Source: Candidatus Zymogenaceae bacterium (lineage in GTDB: Bacteria; Desulfobacterota; Zymogenia; Zymogenales; Zymogenaceae). Taken from it: a DNA stretch of 64,000 nt. The position numbers and the translations under genes were made by a program. Under the pieces are notes generated by a model. The model was not told the DNA's origin, ran no database searches, and saw nothing but the letters and a program-made list of their open reading frames with translations. The number at the start of each line of letters is the position of its first letter. Positions within the stretch are counted from its first letter, which is position 1. The DNA lies in contig JAFGFE010000012.1 in NCBI GenBank assembly GCA_016931225.1, positions 1-64,000 on the forward strand. The letters run 5' to 3'. This document shows positions 27,437 to 35,072 of this stretch, piece after piece.

Positions 27437-27837
27437 GTCGGAGACAGGCAGTAAGCCGAGTTCTGTTCCCCCCGCCTTTCGGTCGGGGGGCGGCGATCAT
27501 TTATCTAGGACCACGGTTACCCGGGGTCTCAAGCGACCTACCCGAAGACTCGGGCGGGCAGCCCTCCAGTCCCCCCGAAGGAGGACAGCGCCTTCCTATT
27601 TGGTCTTGCTCCGGGTGGGGTTTACCGTGCCGGTTCGGTCGCCCGAACCGCGGTGAGCTCTTACCTCGCCATTTCACCCTTACCGGAAACGAATTCCGGC
27701 GGTGTATTTTCTGTGGCACTTTCCTTGGGGTCTCCCCCACTGGGCGTTACCCAGCACCCTGCCCTGTGGAGCTCGGACTTTCCTCCCGCGAATCGACTGT
27801 TAGGCCGCTTCGCCGGCGATCACCTTGCCTGCTCCGA
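27437..27837 (-). ncRNA. rnpB: RNase P RNA, bacterial class A
   Basis: Catalytic RNA that matures tRNA 5' ends. On the minus strand the P1 helix pairs CGGAGCAGGC at the 5' end (27836-27827) with GCCUGUCUCCG at the 3' end. The conserved GAGGAAAGUCCGAGCUCC core (near 27785-27765) and a GGGUGCUGGGUAACGCCCAGU stretch follow. The CACAGAAAAUACACCGCC segment and GGGUGAAAUGGCGAGGUAAGAGC come next. P1 is followed directly by T7 (27436-27430), so P1 plus this run act as the terminator. Exact ends are estimates. Protein-like frames here are spurious. Confidence 0.95.
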
Positions 27838-27932
27838 TTCTCGTATTTTTGTATCGTGTGGTCGTGCGTCTCTTCTCCCTGTAAGATTGAGAGATTGTTC
27901 GCGAATGAAATAGTGGAGTACCGATACCTGTT

Positions 27933-28457
27933 TCAGCTGATCATCTTAATGACAATGATGATGATCACGACGAGGACAATACCCCCCACAACCGCACCGC
28001 CGCAGCAGCCGCGTTTCTTCTTTCCCGTGGGCTCATCGGTTGTTGTGGTGGTTTCCACATAGGTGTCTCTCGTGCCGCCGGGCTGTCCGCCGCCGCCCAA
28101 CTGAGATCCCGTGGTCTGCCCGCCGGAGGGCTGTTGGTCCCTCCCGGCGGTCGGAGTCCGCCCGCCGCCCGCCCCCTGTCCGGCAGAGGACGGCTGTCCC
28201 CGATCGGCATCGGGCCGGCTCGTATCGCGTGTGCCCCTGCTCTGCCCGCCGGCCTTAGTTTGACCGCCGGTCCCTCCCTGTCCACCGGAGGACGGTTGTC
28301 CCCGATCGGCATCGGGCCGGCTCGTACCGCGTGCGCCCCTGCTCTGTCCGCCGGCCTTGCCCTGGCCGCCCGATCTTCCCTGTCCACCGGTTCTGCCCTG
28401 GCCGCCGCCTCCTCCTCTCCGGCTCCCGCCGGAGCCGCCGCTTTGCTGTGCAGACAT
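27933..28457 (-). CDS. Gly/Gln-rich low-complexity protein with C-terminal membrane anchor
   Basis: A 174-aa protein with no recognisable domain. Residues 1-130 are Gly, Gln, Ser, Arg and Asp rich and probably disordered. They contain a repeated block of about 34 residues (SRPDADRGQPSS twice), encoded by a 102-base DNA repeat. The C-terminus is KKKRGCCGGAVVGGIVLVVIIIIVIKMIS, a basic, two-Cys, tail-anchor-like transmembrane helix. AAGGAGG seven bases before the ATG shows the gene is really translated. It lies between rnpB and the RNase H gene. Function unknown. Confidence 0.65.
   Translation of the reverse strand: MSAQQSGGSGGSRRGGGGGQGRTGGQGRSGGQGKAGGQSRGARGTSRPDADRGQPSSGGQGGTGGQTKAGGQSRGTRDTSRPDADRGQPSSAGQGAGGGRTPTAGRDQQPSGGQTTGSQLGGGGQPGGTRDTYVETTTTTDEPTGKKKRGCCGGAVVGGIVLVVIIIIVIKMIS
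28191..28358 (-). repeat. Two direct repeats of about 66 bases, 102-base period
   Basis: Bases 28191-28256 and 28293-28358 are near-identical (a few substitutions) and encode the duplicated block of the Gly-rich protein. Confidence 0.85.
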
Positions 28458-28627
28458 ATAATATCCTCCTTGTGTATAGAATTAATATAAGAGAGAACAA
28501 TGAAACATTATATGTCAAATAGGCGATAAGATAAACAGGAAAGTATCGAATGATCGGGAGGGGGAACGGCAGGGCGGACTCAATGTCCTCAATTGGAACA
28601 CAGGTGAGACGCGGTTCGTTCTTCAGC

Positions 28628-29218
28628 CTACCTCTCGGCGGCCCGCTTTGCCAGGCGATCGGCCAAGCGGTTCTTTTCCCTGCCGATGTGGGTGATTTCA
28701 AACGACGAAAAGCGATCGATGATGTCCCGAAGCGTACGGTTGAGCTCTCTCAGCTTTTCATCCTTGATCTTCCAATCGCCGGTCGTCTGGCGCTGGAGAA
28801 GCTGGGAGTCGGTGAATACCCGGACATGTTCGGCTCCCAGGTTCCTCAGACGACCCAGGGCATGGATGAGGGCGCGGTATTCGGCGACGTTGTTTGTAGC
28901 GGCGCCGATATGCTCGGAAAACCGCTCCAGTTCATCGCCGTTCTCATCATACAGCACCCCACCGATGCCCGACGGGCCCGGATTGCCGCTGGACGCTCCG
29001 TCGACATAGGCGGAAAACGCGGCTTTTCCGGGTGTCGTTCTCACGGCATCACTCGTGGGGAACGATGCCTCGAGGCTCTCCGCCGCCCGTCCGAGCAACT
29101 CGGACGTGCGCTCACACTCGGTGTTTCCCAGAAACTCCGAAATAATTCGGGCGGCGTCGTCTTTGGCGAGACGCTTCAGAAGCGCTACGGCTTCCCGATG
29201 TATATCGCGGTCGCCCAT
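28628..29218 (-). CDS. RNase H type I family protein with extra N-terminal region
   Basis: A 196-aa protein. The C-terminal domain (about residues 65-196) is an RNase HI fold that hydrolyses RNA in RNA-DNA hybrids. It has the first acidic residue in AYVDGASSGNPGPSGIG, Glu in NNVAEYRALIHAL, Asp in VFTDSQLLQRQ, and the last Asp in REKNRLADRLAKRA. The first 60 residues are a helical region not found in standard RnhA. The start is uncertain: GGAGG at about 29235-29239 is 12 bases from ATG 29218 but only three from ATG 29227. It follows the zinc-ribbon gene closely on the same strand. Confidence 0.85.
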   Translation of the reverse strand: MGDRDIHREAVALLKRLAKDDAARIISEFLGNTECERTSELLGRAAESLEASFPTSDAVRTTPGKAAFSAYVDGASSGNPGPSGIGGVLYDENGDELERFSEHIGAATNNVAEYRALIHALGRLRNLGAEHVRVFTDSQLLQRQTTGDWKIKDEKLRELNRTLRDIIDRFSSFEITHIGREKNRLADRLAKRAAER

Positions 29219-29240
29219 CGGTATCATCGACCTCCATTGG

Positions 29241-29978
29241 TTATACGGCCTCTTCTCCCTCGTCATTCTGGAAATAGATCATCCGGCTGCAGTTGGGGCA
29301 GGTTTTCAGGTCGCGGTCTCTCATTAATTCGTTAAAGAGCTGGGGTGGGAGATTTATATGGCATCCTGAACAAATTCCCTTTTCCACCCGGACGACCACC
29401 GGGCCGTGGGTTCTGGTGATCATCAGTTCGTATCGTCTCAACTCATCACGAGAAAGATGCTTCGCGAAGGTTTCCCTTTCACCCTGCAGAACCTGCATTT
29501 TGCCGAATAAATCTTCATTCTCCCGTGTCAGACTCTCGATCTGTTCCGTATTCTCTGAGGTTTTCTCCGAAAGGAGCCCCTGATTATCCTCTATTTCCTT
29601 TCTCAATGTGTCGAGCTGGTCCATGAGTGACAACAGTGAGTCTTCCAGGGCGGAATTTTTCTTTCTGTGATCGGTGATCTCCTTCAGGGCCGCCTCATAT
29701 TCCTTGTTTGTCTTGACCACGAGGAGTTTCTCCTCGGCCAGCTTGATACTTTCCTCCTCTTCCTTCAGCTTCAGCTCGCGAACCTTGTGTTCAATTTCAA
29801 GCTCCTTGATCTGCTCCTGGAGACCCGTAATCAGACCCTGAATCGTTTTCAGTTCCTGTTTGAGGGAGGCAATGATGTTCGGCAGCTCCTCGATTCTCGT
29901 TCGATATGTGGATATCTCACTATCGAGATCCTGCAGACCCTTGAGCAATGCGACCTTTTCTTGCAGGCTTGTTTCCAC
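29241..29978 (-). CDS. Coiled-coil protein with C4 zinc ribbon (COG1579)
   Basis: A 245-aa protein of the DUF164/COG1579 family. Residues about 5-180 are a long antiparallel coiled coil rich in Glu, Lys and Leu. The C-terminus has a four-Cys zinc ribbon, CSGCHINLPP and CPNCSRMIYF. The family is often encoded near rpoD, Nif3 and rnpB, and a nucleic-acid role is suspected. The frame is open to 30068, but GGAGGG precedes GTG 29978, and this start clears the upstream Nif3 gene by 76 bases. Confidence 0.85.
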   Translation of the reverse strand: METSLQEKVALLKGLQDLDSEISTYRTRIEELPNIIASLKQELKTIQGLITGLQEQIKELEIEHKVRELKLKEEEESIKLAEEKLLVVKTNKEYEAALKEITDHRKKNSALEDSLLSLMDQLDTLRKEIEDNQGLLSEKTSENTEQIESLTRENEDLFGKMQVLQGERETFAKHLSRDELRRYELMITRTHGPVVVRVEKGICSGCHINLPPQLFNELMRDRDLKTCPNCSRMIYFQNDEGEEAV

Positions 29979-30054
29979 GATATATATTCCCTCCTCTTTT
30001 GTTTCGTCGTTCGCCGAAAAAAACATGAGTTCGGCGAGCGGTGCATGTTTCGCG

Positions 30055-30858
30055 CTATATCGAGACAAAGGGGGAGGGTGCTGAAACGATTTCTACATCG
30101 ATTGTAAAATCGTTTCGCTCCGCTCCCTCCCTGATGATTTTCTCCAAAAGGGGCACCGTGCACCATTCGGTGTGGTAGTGCCCCGCCTCAACAATGTGTA
30201 TATTCGTATCCAGGGCCGCCAACGCCTGGTGATGTCTGACTTCTCCAGTGACAAACACATCGGCCCCGCGCTCTCTCGCCCGGTCGATACAATCACCGCC
30301 GCTCCCGCCGCAAACGGCGATGACGTACACCTGGCTCGCTCCGTCGCCCGTATAGCGCACGCTCGTCGCCCCGAGGGTGTCCCTGACGTATTGTGCGAAC
30401 GACGCCAGGGGCATAGGGCGTTTCAGCGTTCCGGTAAAGACGATGCCGTCGGCCGCCTCCGCGTCCAATCGCCGGGGCAGCGGCGCCGGGTCGAGAAGCC
30501 TCAGCGTTTGCGAAAGGGCGAGGTTCGTGCCCTGGGGGGAGTGATCCAGCGGGGTGTGGGAGGAGTAAATGGAAAGATCGTGTGTAAAGGCCCAGGCGAC
30601 GGCGGCGCCGAAAGCACTGCCGCGATCGATATGCGTGATGTGGGGAAAGATCAAGGGGTGATGCGTTATCAAAAGATCGGCGCCCTGTGATACGGCACTG
30701 CGGATGACGGTCGGGGTGGCGTCGAGTGACAGTGCGACTTTTTTCACCTGTGCGCTTCTCTCTCCCAGTTGGAATCCGGAGTTGTCCCAGGATTCCGCGG
30801 TGAAAAGAGGCGCGATGCTTTCTACGATCGTTATAATGTCCTGTACAGTCGGTTCCAT
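30055..30858 (-). CDS. Nif3-like dinuclear metal-centre protein
   Basis: A 267-aa protein of the Nif3/YbgI family (often annotated GTP cyclohydrolase I type 2-like; true activity uncertain). Metal ligands are visible in SWDNSGFQLGE, LLITHHPLIF (paired His) and the C-terminal IVEAGHYHTEW. Length matches the short bacterial form without the PII-like insert. I see no Shine-Dalgarno sequence: the bases before the ATG are a hairpin plus T-run. It is next to the coiled-coil zinc-ribbon gene, a conserved neighbour. Confidence 0.9.
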   Translation of the reverse strand: MEPTVQDIITIVESIAPLFTAESWDNSGFQLGERSAQVKKVALSLDATPTVIRSAVSQGADLLITHHPLIFPHITHIDRGSAFGAAVAWAFTHDLSIYSSHTPLDHSPQGTNLALSQTLRLLDPAPLPRRLDAEAADGIVFTGTLKRPMPLASFAQYVRDTLGATSVRYTGDGASQVYVIAVCGGSGGDCIDRARERGADVFVTGEVRHHQALAALDTNIHIVEAGHYHTEWCTVPLLEKIIREGAERNDFTIDVEIVSAPSPFVSI

Positions 30859-30861
30859 TTC

Positions 30862-30889
30862 ATAAAAAAAGGTGCTTTTGAAAGCACCT
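30862..30889 (-). terminator. Terminator-like hairpin abutting the nif3-like start
   Basis: On the minus strand, stem AGGTGCTT / AAGCACCT with a 4-nt loop is followed by a seven-T run that ends four bases before the ATG at 30858. It probably ends transcripts from the rpoD-tRNA side. Confidence 0.7.
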
Positions 30890-31140
30890 CTTCATCTATT
30901 GTCGCCGCGGGCTCGTTTCAGAGGATGCGGCGTTGTATGTGTTGACAGCCATTGCGTGTGATTTCACTTCGGGCATCGTCCGTTTTTCACGATGCTGGTA
31001 TGTCTGTACGCCCGGTTTTTTCATGGTTCCTTTTGGCTATGTACGCTGATCCGGCCCTCGGGCAACGGTACATCCGCCGACGAGTCTTCCGTTGAGGCCC
31101 ACCCTCCCTCCTCCAGAGTGGACTCCGATTTAAATGTGGA

Positions 31141-31216
31141 TGGTGGGCCCACCAGGATTCGAACCTGGGACCGACCGGTTATGAGCCGGTGGCTCTACCA
31201 ACTGAGCTATGGGCCC
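31141..31216 (-). tRNA. tRNA with anticodon CAT (Met; Ile2 possible)
   Basis: A 76-nt cloverleaf. The acceptor stem pairs GGGCCCA with TGGGCCC, followed by encoded CCA. The D arm is GCTCAGTTGGTAGAGC, the anticodon arm ACCGG-CTCATAA-CCGGT and the T arm CCAGG-TTCGAAT-CCTGG. The CAT anticodon fits elongator Met, or Ile2 if C34 is lysidinylated; sequence alone does not settle this. It is not an initiator tRNA, because the first pair is G-C rather than a mismatch. It lies 73 bases after rpoD, same strand. Confidence 0.95.
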
Positions 31217-31289
31217 CCGCATAAATAAACATGTTATCTCAATCATCAGTATGAGTCAAGCCAAAAAATTCCTCTATGCTGAAATAGGC

Positions 31290-33053
31290 TCATCCCTCGA
31301 TGAAGCTTTTGAGCTTTTTGCTCCGCGAGGGGTGCCTGAGCTTTCTAAGGGCCTTGGCCTCGATCTGCCTGATGCGCTCCCGGGTGACGTCGAAATCCTG
31401 TCCCACCTCCTCGAGGGTATGATCCGATTTCTCGCCGATGCCGAAGCGCTTTCTGAGCACTTTTTCCTCCCGGGGAGTAAGGGTGGCCAACACTTTTCTG
31501 GTCTGTTCGGACAGGTTGATGTTGATGATCGCCTCGCTGGGAGAGAGAATCTTCTTGTCCTCGATGAAGTCGCCCAGGTGGCTGTCCTCCTCCTCCCCAA
31601 TGGGCGTCTCCAGCGAAATCGGCTCTTTGGCTATCTTCAGGACCTTGCGCACCTTTTCCAGGGGAAGCTCCATCTTCTCGGCGATTTCCTCCGGCGTGGG
31701 CTCTCTTCCCATCTCCTGGACGAGGTAGCGGGAGGTGCGGATCAGCTTGTTGATGGTCTCGATCATGTGTACCGGGATGCGGATGGTGCGGGCCTGGTCC
31801 GCGATGGCCCGGGTGATGGCCTGGCGAATCCACCAGGTGGCGTAGGTGGAGAACTTGTATCCCCGCTGGTATTCGAACTTGTCCACCGCCTTCATCAGGC
31901 CCACATTCCCCTCCTGGATCAGGTCCAGAAACTGAAGACCCCGATTGGTATATTTTTTGGCGATGCTGACGACCAGTCGCAGGTTCGCCTTGACCAGCTC
32001 GTTTTTCGCCACCTGTTCGAGATGCTCGCCCTCTTCGATTTTTTTGACGGTCTGCCTGATCTGGTGGGCCGTCATATCGGTATCCTGTTCAATGCGTCGG
32101 ATTTTTCGCTGGATGTTCTGGATCGTTTTATCCAGTTCATCCACGTCGGAGGATCTCATCTTCAAAGAACGTGCGAGCTTCGTCCGTTCCTTTTTATCCT
32201 TGGTGGAATTTCTGATCCTTCGCTTCAGCTCGGTAATCGAGATTCCGTATTGATCCTCTATGACCTGTAATTCCCGATCGGCGGCGTTCAGGCGGTCCTT
32301 GGCGGTTTTAAGCCTGTTTGCAAATCGGTTGACCTGTTTTTTCTCCAGCTCAAGCTTATTGATCTGATTGAAGAGCTGCGTCTGGGACTGTTCGATGTTC
32401 TTTTTGATCTTTTCCCTGTCTTCGGTCCCAGAGAGGCTCTTTTTATATTTCTTAATGCGATCGTCGATCTTTTTGATCTTCTCAATGGATGAGATGAAGT
32501 TATCCTTGAACTCCTTCTCGTCCTGCTTGTTGAGGGTGTACTCGTCGTTGAGATCCTTCACCACGTCCTTGATCTTGATCTTGTCTTTTCCGAGCCGTTC
32601 TCCCAAAAGGAGGATTTCCTTTATGGCCAGCGGTGTTTTCAGGATTTCGTCCCGGGCGATGAGTCCCCCCCCCTCGATGCGCTTGGCGATCTCAACCTCT
32701 CCCTCCCGGGTGAGCAGGGCGATGGAGCCCATTTCCCGAAGGTACATCCTGACCGGATCATTGGTCTTGCCGATTTGGCCGGGAAGGTATTCCACATCCT
32801 CCTGGTCGGAATCGTCATCGTCGTCATCGTCCGAGGACGAATCGCTCCCCTTGGGCTTGACGACCTTGGCCTTTTTGGACGAATCGACGATGTCGATATC
32901 CATCTCGCCGAACATGTTCATGATGTCGTCCAGCTGGTCGGGATAGAGGTCCGCGGGAAGCACGTCGTTGACCTCGTCGTAGGTGAGATATCCCTTTTCT
33001 TTCCCCAAATCGATGAGCTGCTTGACCTCATCAATTCCGGAAGTCTTTGCCAT
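31290..33053 (-). CDS. rpoD: RNA polymerase primary sigma factor (sigma-70)
   Basis: Housekeeping sigma factor, 587 aa. Region 1.1 is at the N-terminus ([23 protein letters not shown]), followed by a strongly acidic linker (about residues 72-86, seven consecutive Asp). Region 1.2 is [22 protein letters not shown] charged non-conserved region fills about residues 150-340. Region 2 is [20 protein letters not shown] through the -10-binding [13 protein letters not shown]. Region 3 follows, and region 4 with the -35-binding helix is [26 protein letters not shown] precedes the ATG. It is 18 bases after dnaG, the usual order. Confidence 0.98.
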   Translation of the reverse strand: MAKTSGIDEVKQLIDLGKEKGYLTYDEVNDVLPADLYPDQLDDIMNMFGEMDIDIVDSSKKAKVVKPKGSDSSSDDDDDDDSDQEDVEYLPGQIGKTNDPVRMYLREMGSIALLTREGEVEIAKRIEGGGLIARDEILKTPLAIKEILLLGERLGKDKIKIKDVVKDLNDEYTLNKQDEKEFKDNFISSIEKIKKIDDRIKKYKKSLSGTEDREKIKKNIEQSQTQLFNQINKLELEKKQVNRFANRLKTAKDRLNAADRELQVIEDQYGISITELKRRIRNSTKDKKERTKLARSLKMRSSDVDELDKTIQNIQRKIRRIEQDTDMTAHQIRQTVKKIEEGEHLEQVAKNELVKANLRLVVSIAKKYTNRGLQFLDLIQEGNVGLMKAVDKFEYQRGYKFSTYATWWIRQAITRAIADQARTIRIPVHMIETINKLIRTSRYLVQEMGREPTPEEIAEKMELPLEKVRKVLKIAKEPISLETPIGEEEDSHLGDFIEDKKILSPSEAIININLSEQTRKVLATLTPREEKVLRKRFGIGEKSDHTLEEVGQDFDVTRERIRQIEAKALRKLRHPSRSKKLKSFIEG

Positions 33054-33071
33054 TCGATCACCCCTCAGTAG

Positions 33072-34880
33072 TTATGTTTGTCTAATAATTTTATTCTTCC
33101 GTTCCAGCAGTTCCTGCTGTCTTTTCTCGTCTGTTTCTTCCTTCAATTGGACGTCGATCCGCCTGATGTCCCGCCTTTTCTTCTGACGATCCAGCGTTCG
33201 AACACATCCCAGAAGCATCGAGAGCGCCGTCTCCTCGTCCGGGATTTCGTTCTTTTCCCGATCTATGGCGGCGATATTCACCAGGATTTCCGTGTGTTCC
33301 GGGGGCGTGTCTCCCGGAATCAAGGACGACACGTTGATCGCGTTGCCCGTCTTCTCGTCATCCAGGAGACGAAAAAGCACCGATTTGATCGCCTCCGTCT
33401 CCAAAAGCTCCAGATGTTCGTGTGTCAGCCCGGCCCGATCGATGAGGTGCGGGTAGTTGACCGCCACCTTGAATATATCCCGCTCGATGCGGGACGGCGT
33501 GAGGGAGTCCGGTTTTCCTTCGGCGTCCGCTTCACTCCGGGCTTCGTGTTGTCTTTGTTGTCCGGGCCTCGCGTGACGCATCTGAGTAAGCCGTGTCAGC
33601 ACCGATTCCGGCCTCACGCCTAATCGATCCGCAACGCGGTTAATGTAATAATCTCGCTCATGCTTTTGGTGCTTGACGGCGATGATCGGCACCGCTTCTT
33701 CCAACACTGCCGATTGTCCCCGGACGGTATCAATATCGTGCCGAGCAAACACACGATCGAGGCAGAAAGTAAATAGTTCCGGTGCCTCGTCGACCAGTTT
33801 CATGAAGGTCTCCCGGCCGCCCTTTCTGATGAGGCTGTCCGGGTCTTCGCCGTCCGGGAGTACCGCAACCGTGGCGTATATTGAGCCCTCCCCGAAGAGG
33901 GGGAGTGTGCGCTCCGCGGCCCGGGCCCCCGCCTCGTCGGCGTCGAACACCAGTGTCACGTCCTTCGTGTATCGCTTCAGCTCCCCCAGGTGGTCCGATG
34001 TCAGCGCCGTGCCCAGGGTCGCCGCGACGTTCTCTACGCCCCCCTGGTAGAGGGCGATCAGGTCCATGTAGCCCTCAACGATCACAGCCCATCCCTGTCT
34101 CTGTCTTCTCTGTCCCTCCCTCCGAATAGCGGAGCCAGTCACATCCAAGCCATACAGGATTTTCCCCTTGTGATACACCGGGGTTTCGGGGCTGTTCATA
34201 TATTTCGGCTCGCCGGTGTCGATGACCCGCCCGCCGAATCCGACCGTTTCCCCCCGACGGTTTTTGATCGGGAAGATGATCCGATCCCGGAACCTGTCGT
34301 AGGGTCCCCGATCCCCCTGTATGGCGAGGCCCGCGTCGATCAGAAGCCGGGCGTCAACCCCCCGCTTCTTGAAATATTCCACCAGGTTTTCCCAGCCGCC
34401 GGGGGCGTATCCGAGGGAAAACAGCGCCGCAGTCTTTCCCTCGATGTCCCGGGACTTGAGATAGTCCACCGCCCGCCGTCCCCTGTCCCCCTTGAGCTGT
34501 TCATAGAAAAACGCCTGGGCGTCTCGGTTTATCTCAAGGAGGCGGGTGAACTTTTTATCTTTTTTTGCGGAGCCGGACGATTCCGTCTCCACCGGGATCC
34601 CGTATCGTGCGGCCAGGTCGGTCACCGCCTCCACGAAGCTCATCCCCTCGAGATCCATCAAAAATCCGATGACGTCTCCCGCCTTGCCGCAGCCGAAACA
34701 CTTATAGAATCCCTTGTCCCGATATACGGTGAAGGAGGGGGTTTTTTCCCGGTGAAAGGGGCACAGGCCGACGTAATTGACCCCCGCTTTTTTCATGGGA
34801 ACATACCGGGAGATCACCTCAAGAATGTCGGCCCGCTCCTTGATCGTCTCGATGGTGCGATCCGGTATGATTCCCGCCAC
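33072..34880 (-). CDS. dnaG: DNA primase
   Basis: Synthesises RNA primers at the replication fork; 602 aa. The CHC2 zinc-binding domain is at the N-terminus (CPFHREKTPSFTVYRD, then CFGCGKAGD). Next is the catalytic core with the Toprim fold (IVEGYMDLIALYQGG, DADEAGARAA). The C-terminal helicase-binding domain (about 440-602) is weakly conserved, as expected. It starts with GTG at 34880 behind a G-rich ribosome-binding site. It lies between mutS2 and rpoD. Confidence 0.97.
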   Translation of the reverse strand: MAGIIPDRTIETIKERADILEVISRYVPMKKAGVNYVGLCPFHREKTPSFTVYRDKGFYKCFGCGKAGDVIGFLMDLEGMSFVEAVTDLAARYGIPVETESSGSAKKDKKFTRLLEINRDAQAFFYEQLKGDRGRRAVDYLKSRDIEGKTAALFSLGYAPGGWENLVEYFKKRGVDARLLIDAGLAIQGDRGPYDRFRDRIIFPIKNRRGETVGFGGRVIDTGEPKYMNSPETPVYHKGKILYGLDVTGSAIRREGQRRQRQGWAVIVEGYMDLIALYQGGVENVAATLGTALTSDHLGELKRYTKDVTLVFDADEAGARAAERTLPLFGEGSIYATVAVLPDGEDPDSLIRKGGRETFMKLVDEAPELFTFCLDRVFARHDIDTVRGQSAVLEEAVPIIAVKHQKHERDYYINRVADRLGVRPESVLTRLTQMRHARPGQQRQHEARSEADAEGKPDSLTPSRIERDIFKVAVNYPHLIDRAGLTHEHLELLETEAIKSVLFRLLDDEKTGNAINVSSLIPGDTPPEHTEILVNIAAIDREKNEIPDEETALSMLLGCVRTLDRQKKRRDIRRIDVQLKEETDEKRQQELLERKNKIIRQT

Positions 34881-35072
34881 GAATATCCCCCGTGGATTGT
34901 TCAGTTTTTTATTCTAAAGGGGGCGACGACTCGCTCCCTGTTCGCTCTCGTATATGGATGCCATGAGAGAGATCGAAAAGGTCATCTTCTCCCCCCGGAC
35001 CGAAACGGGTATCCCGCCGCCCCGGGCCGTAATGAGCGTGCCGCTCTTTTTCCCTCTTTCCACTCCTTCGTT

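Noticed and set aside
27501-27740. Small open frames in the 27.4-27.9 kb region
   Set aside because: The region folds as RNase P RNA with its conserved core; the frames are incidental.
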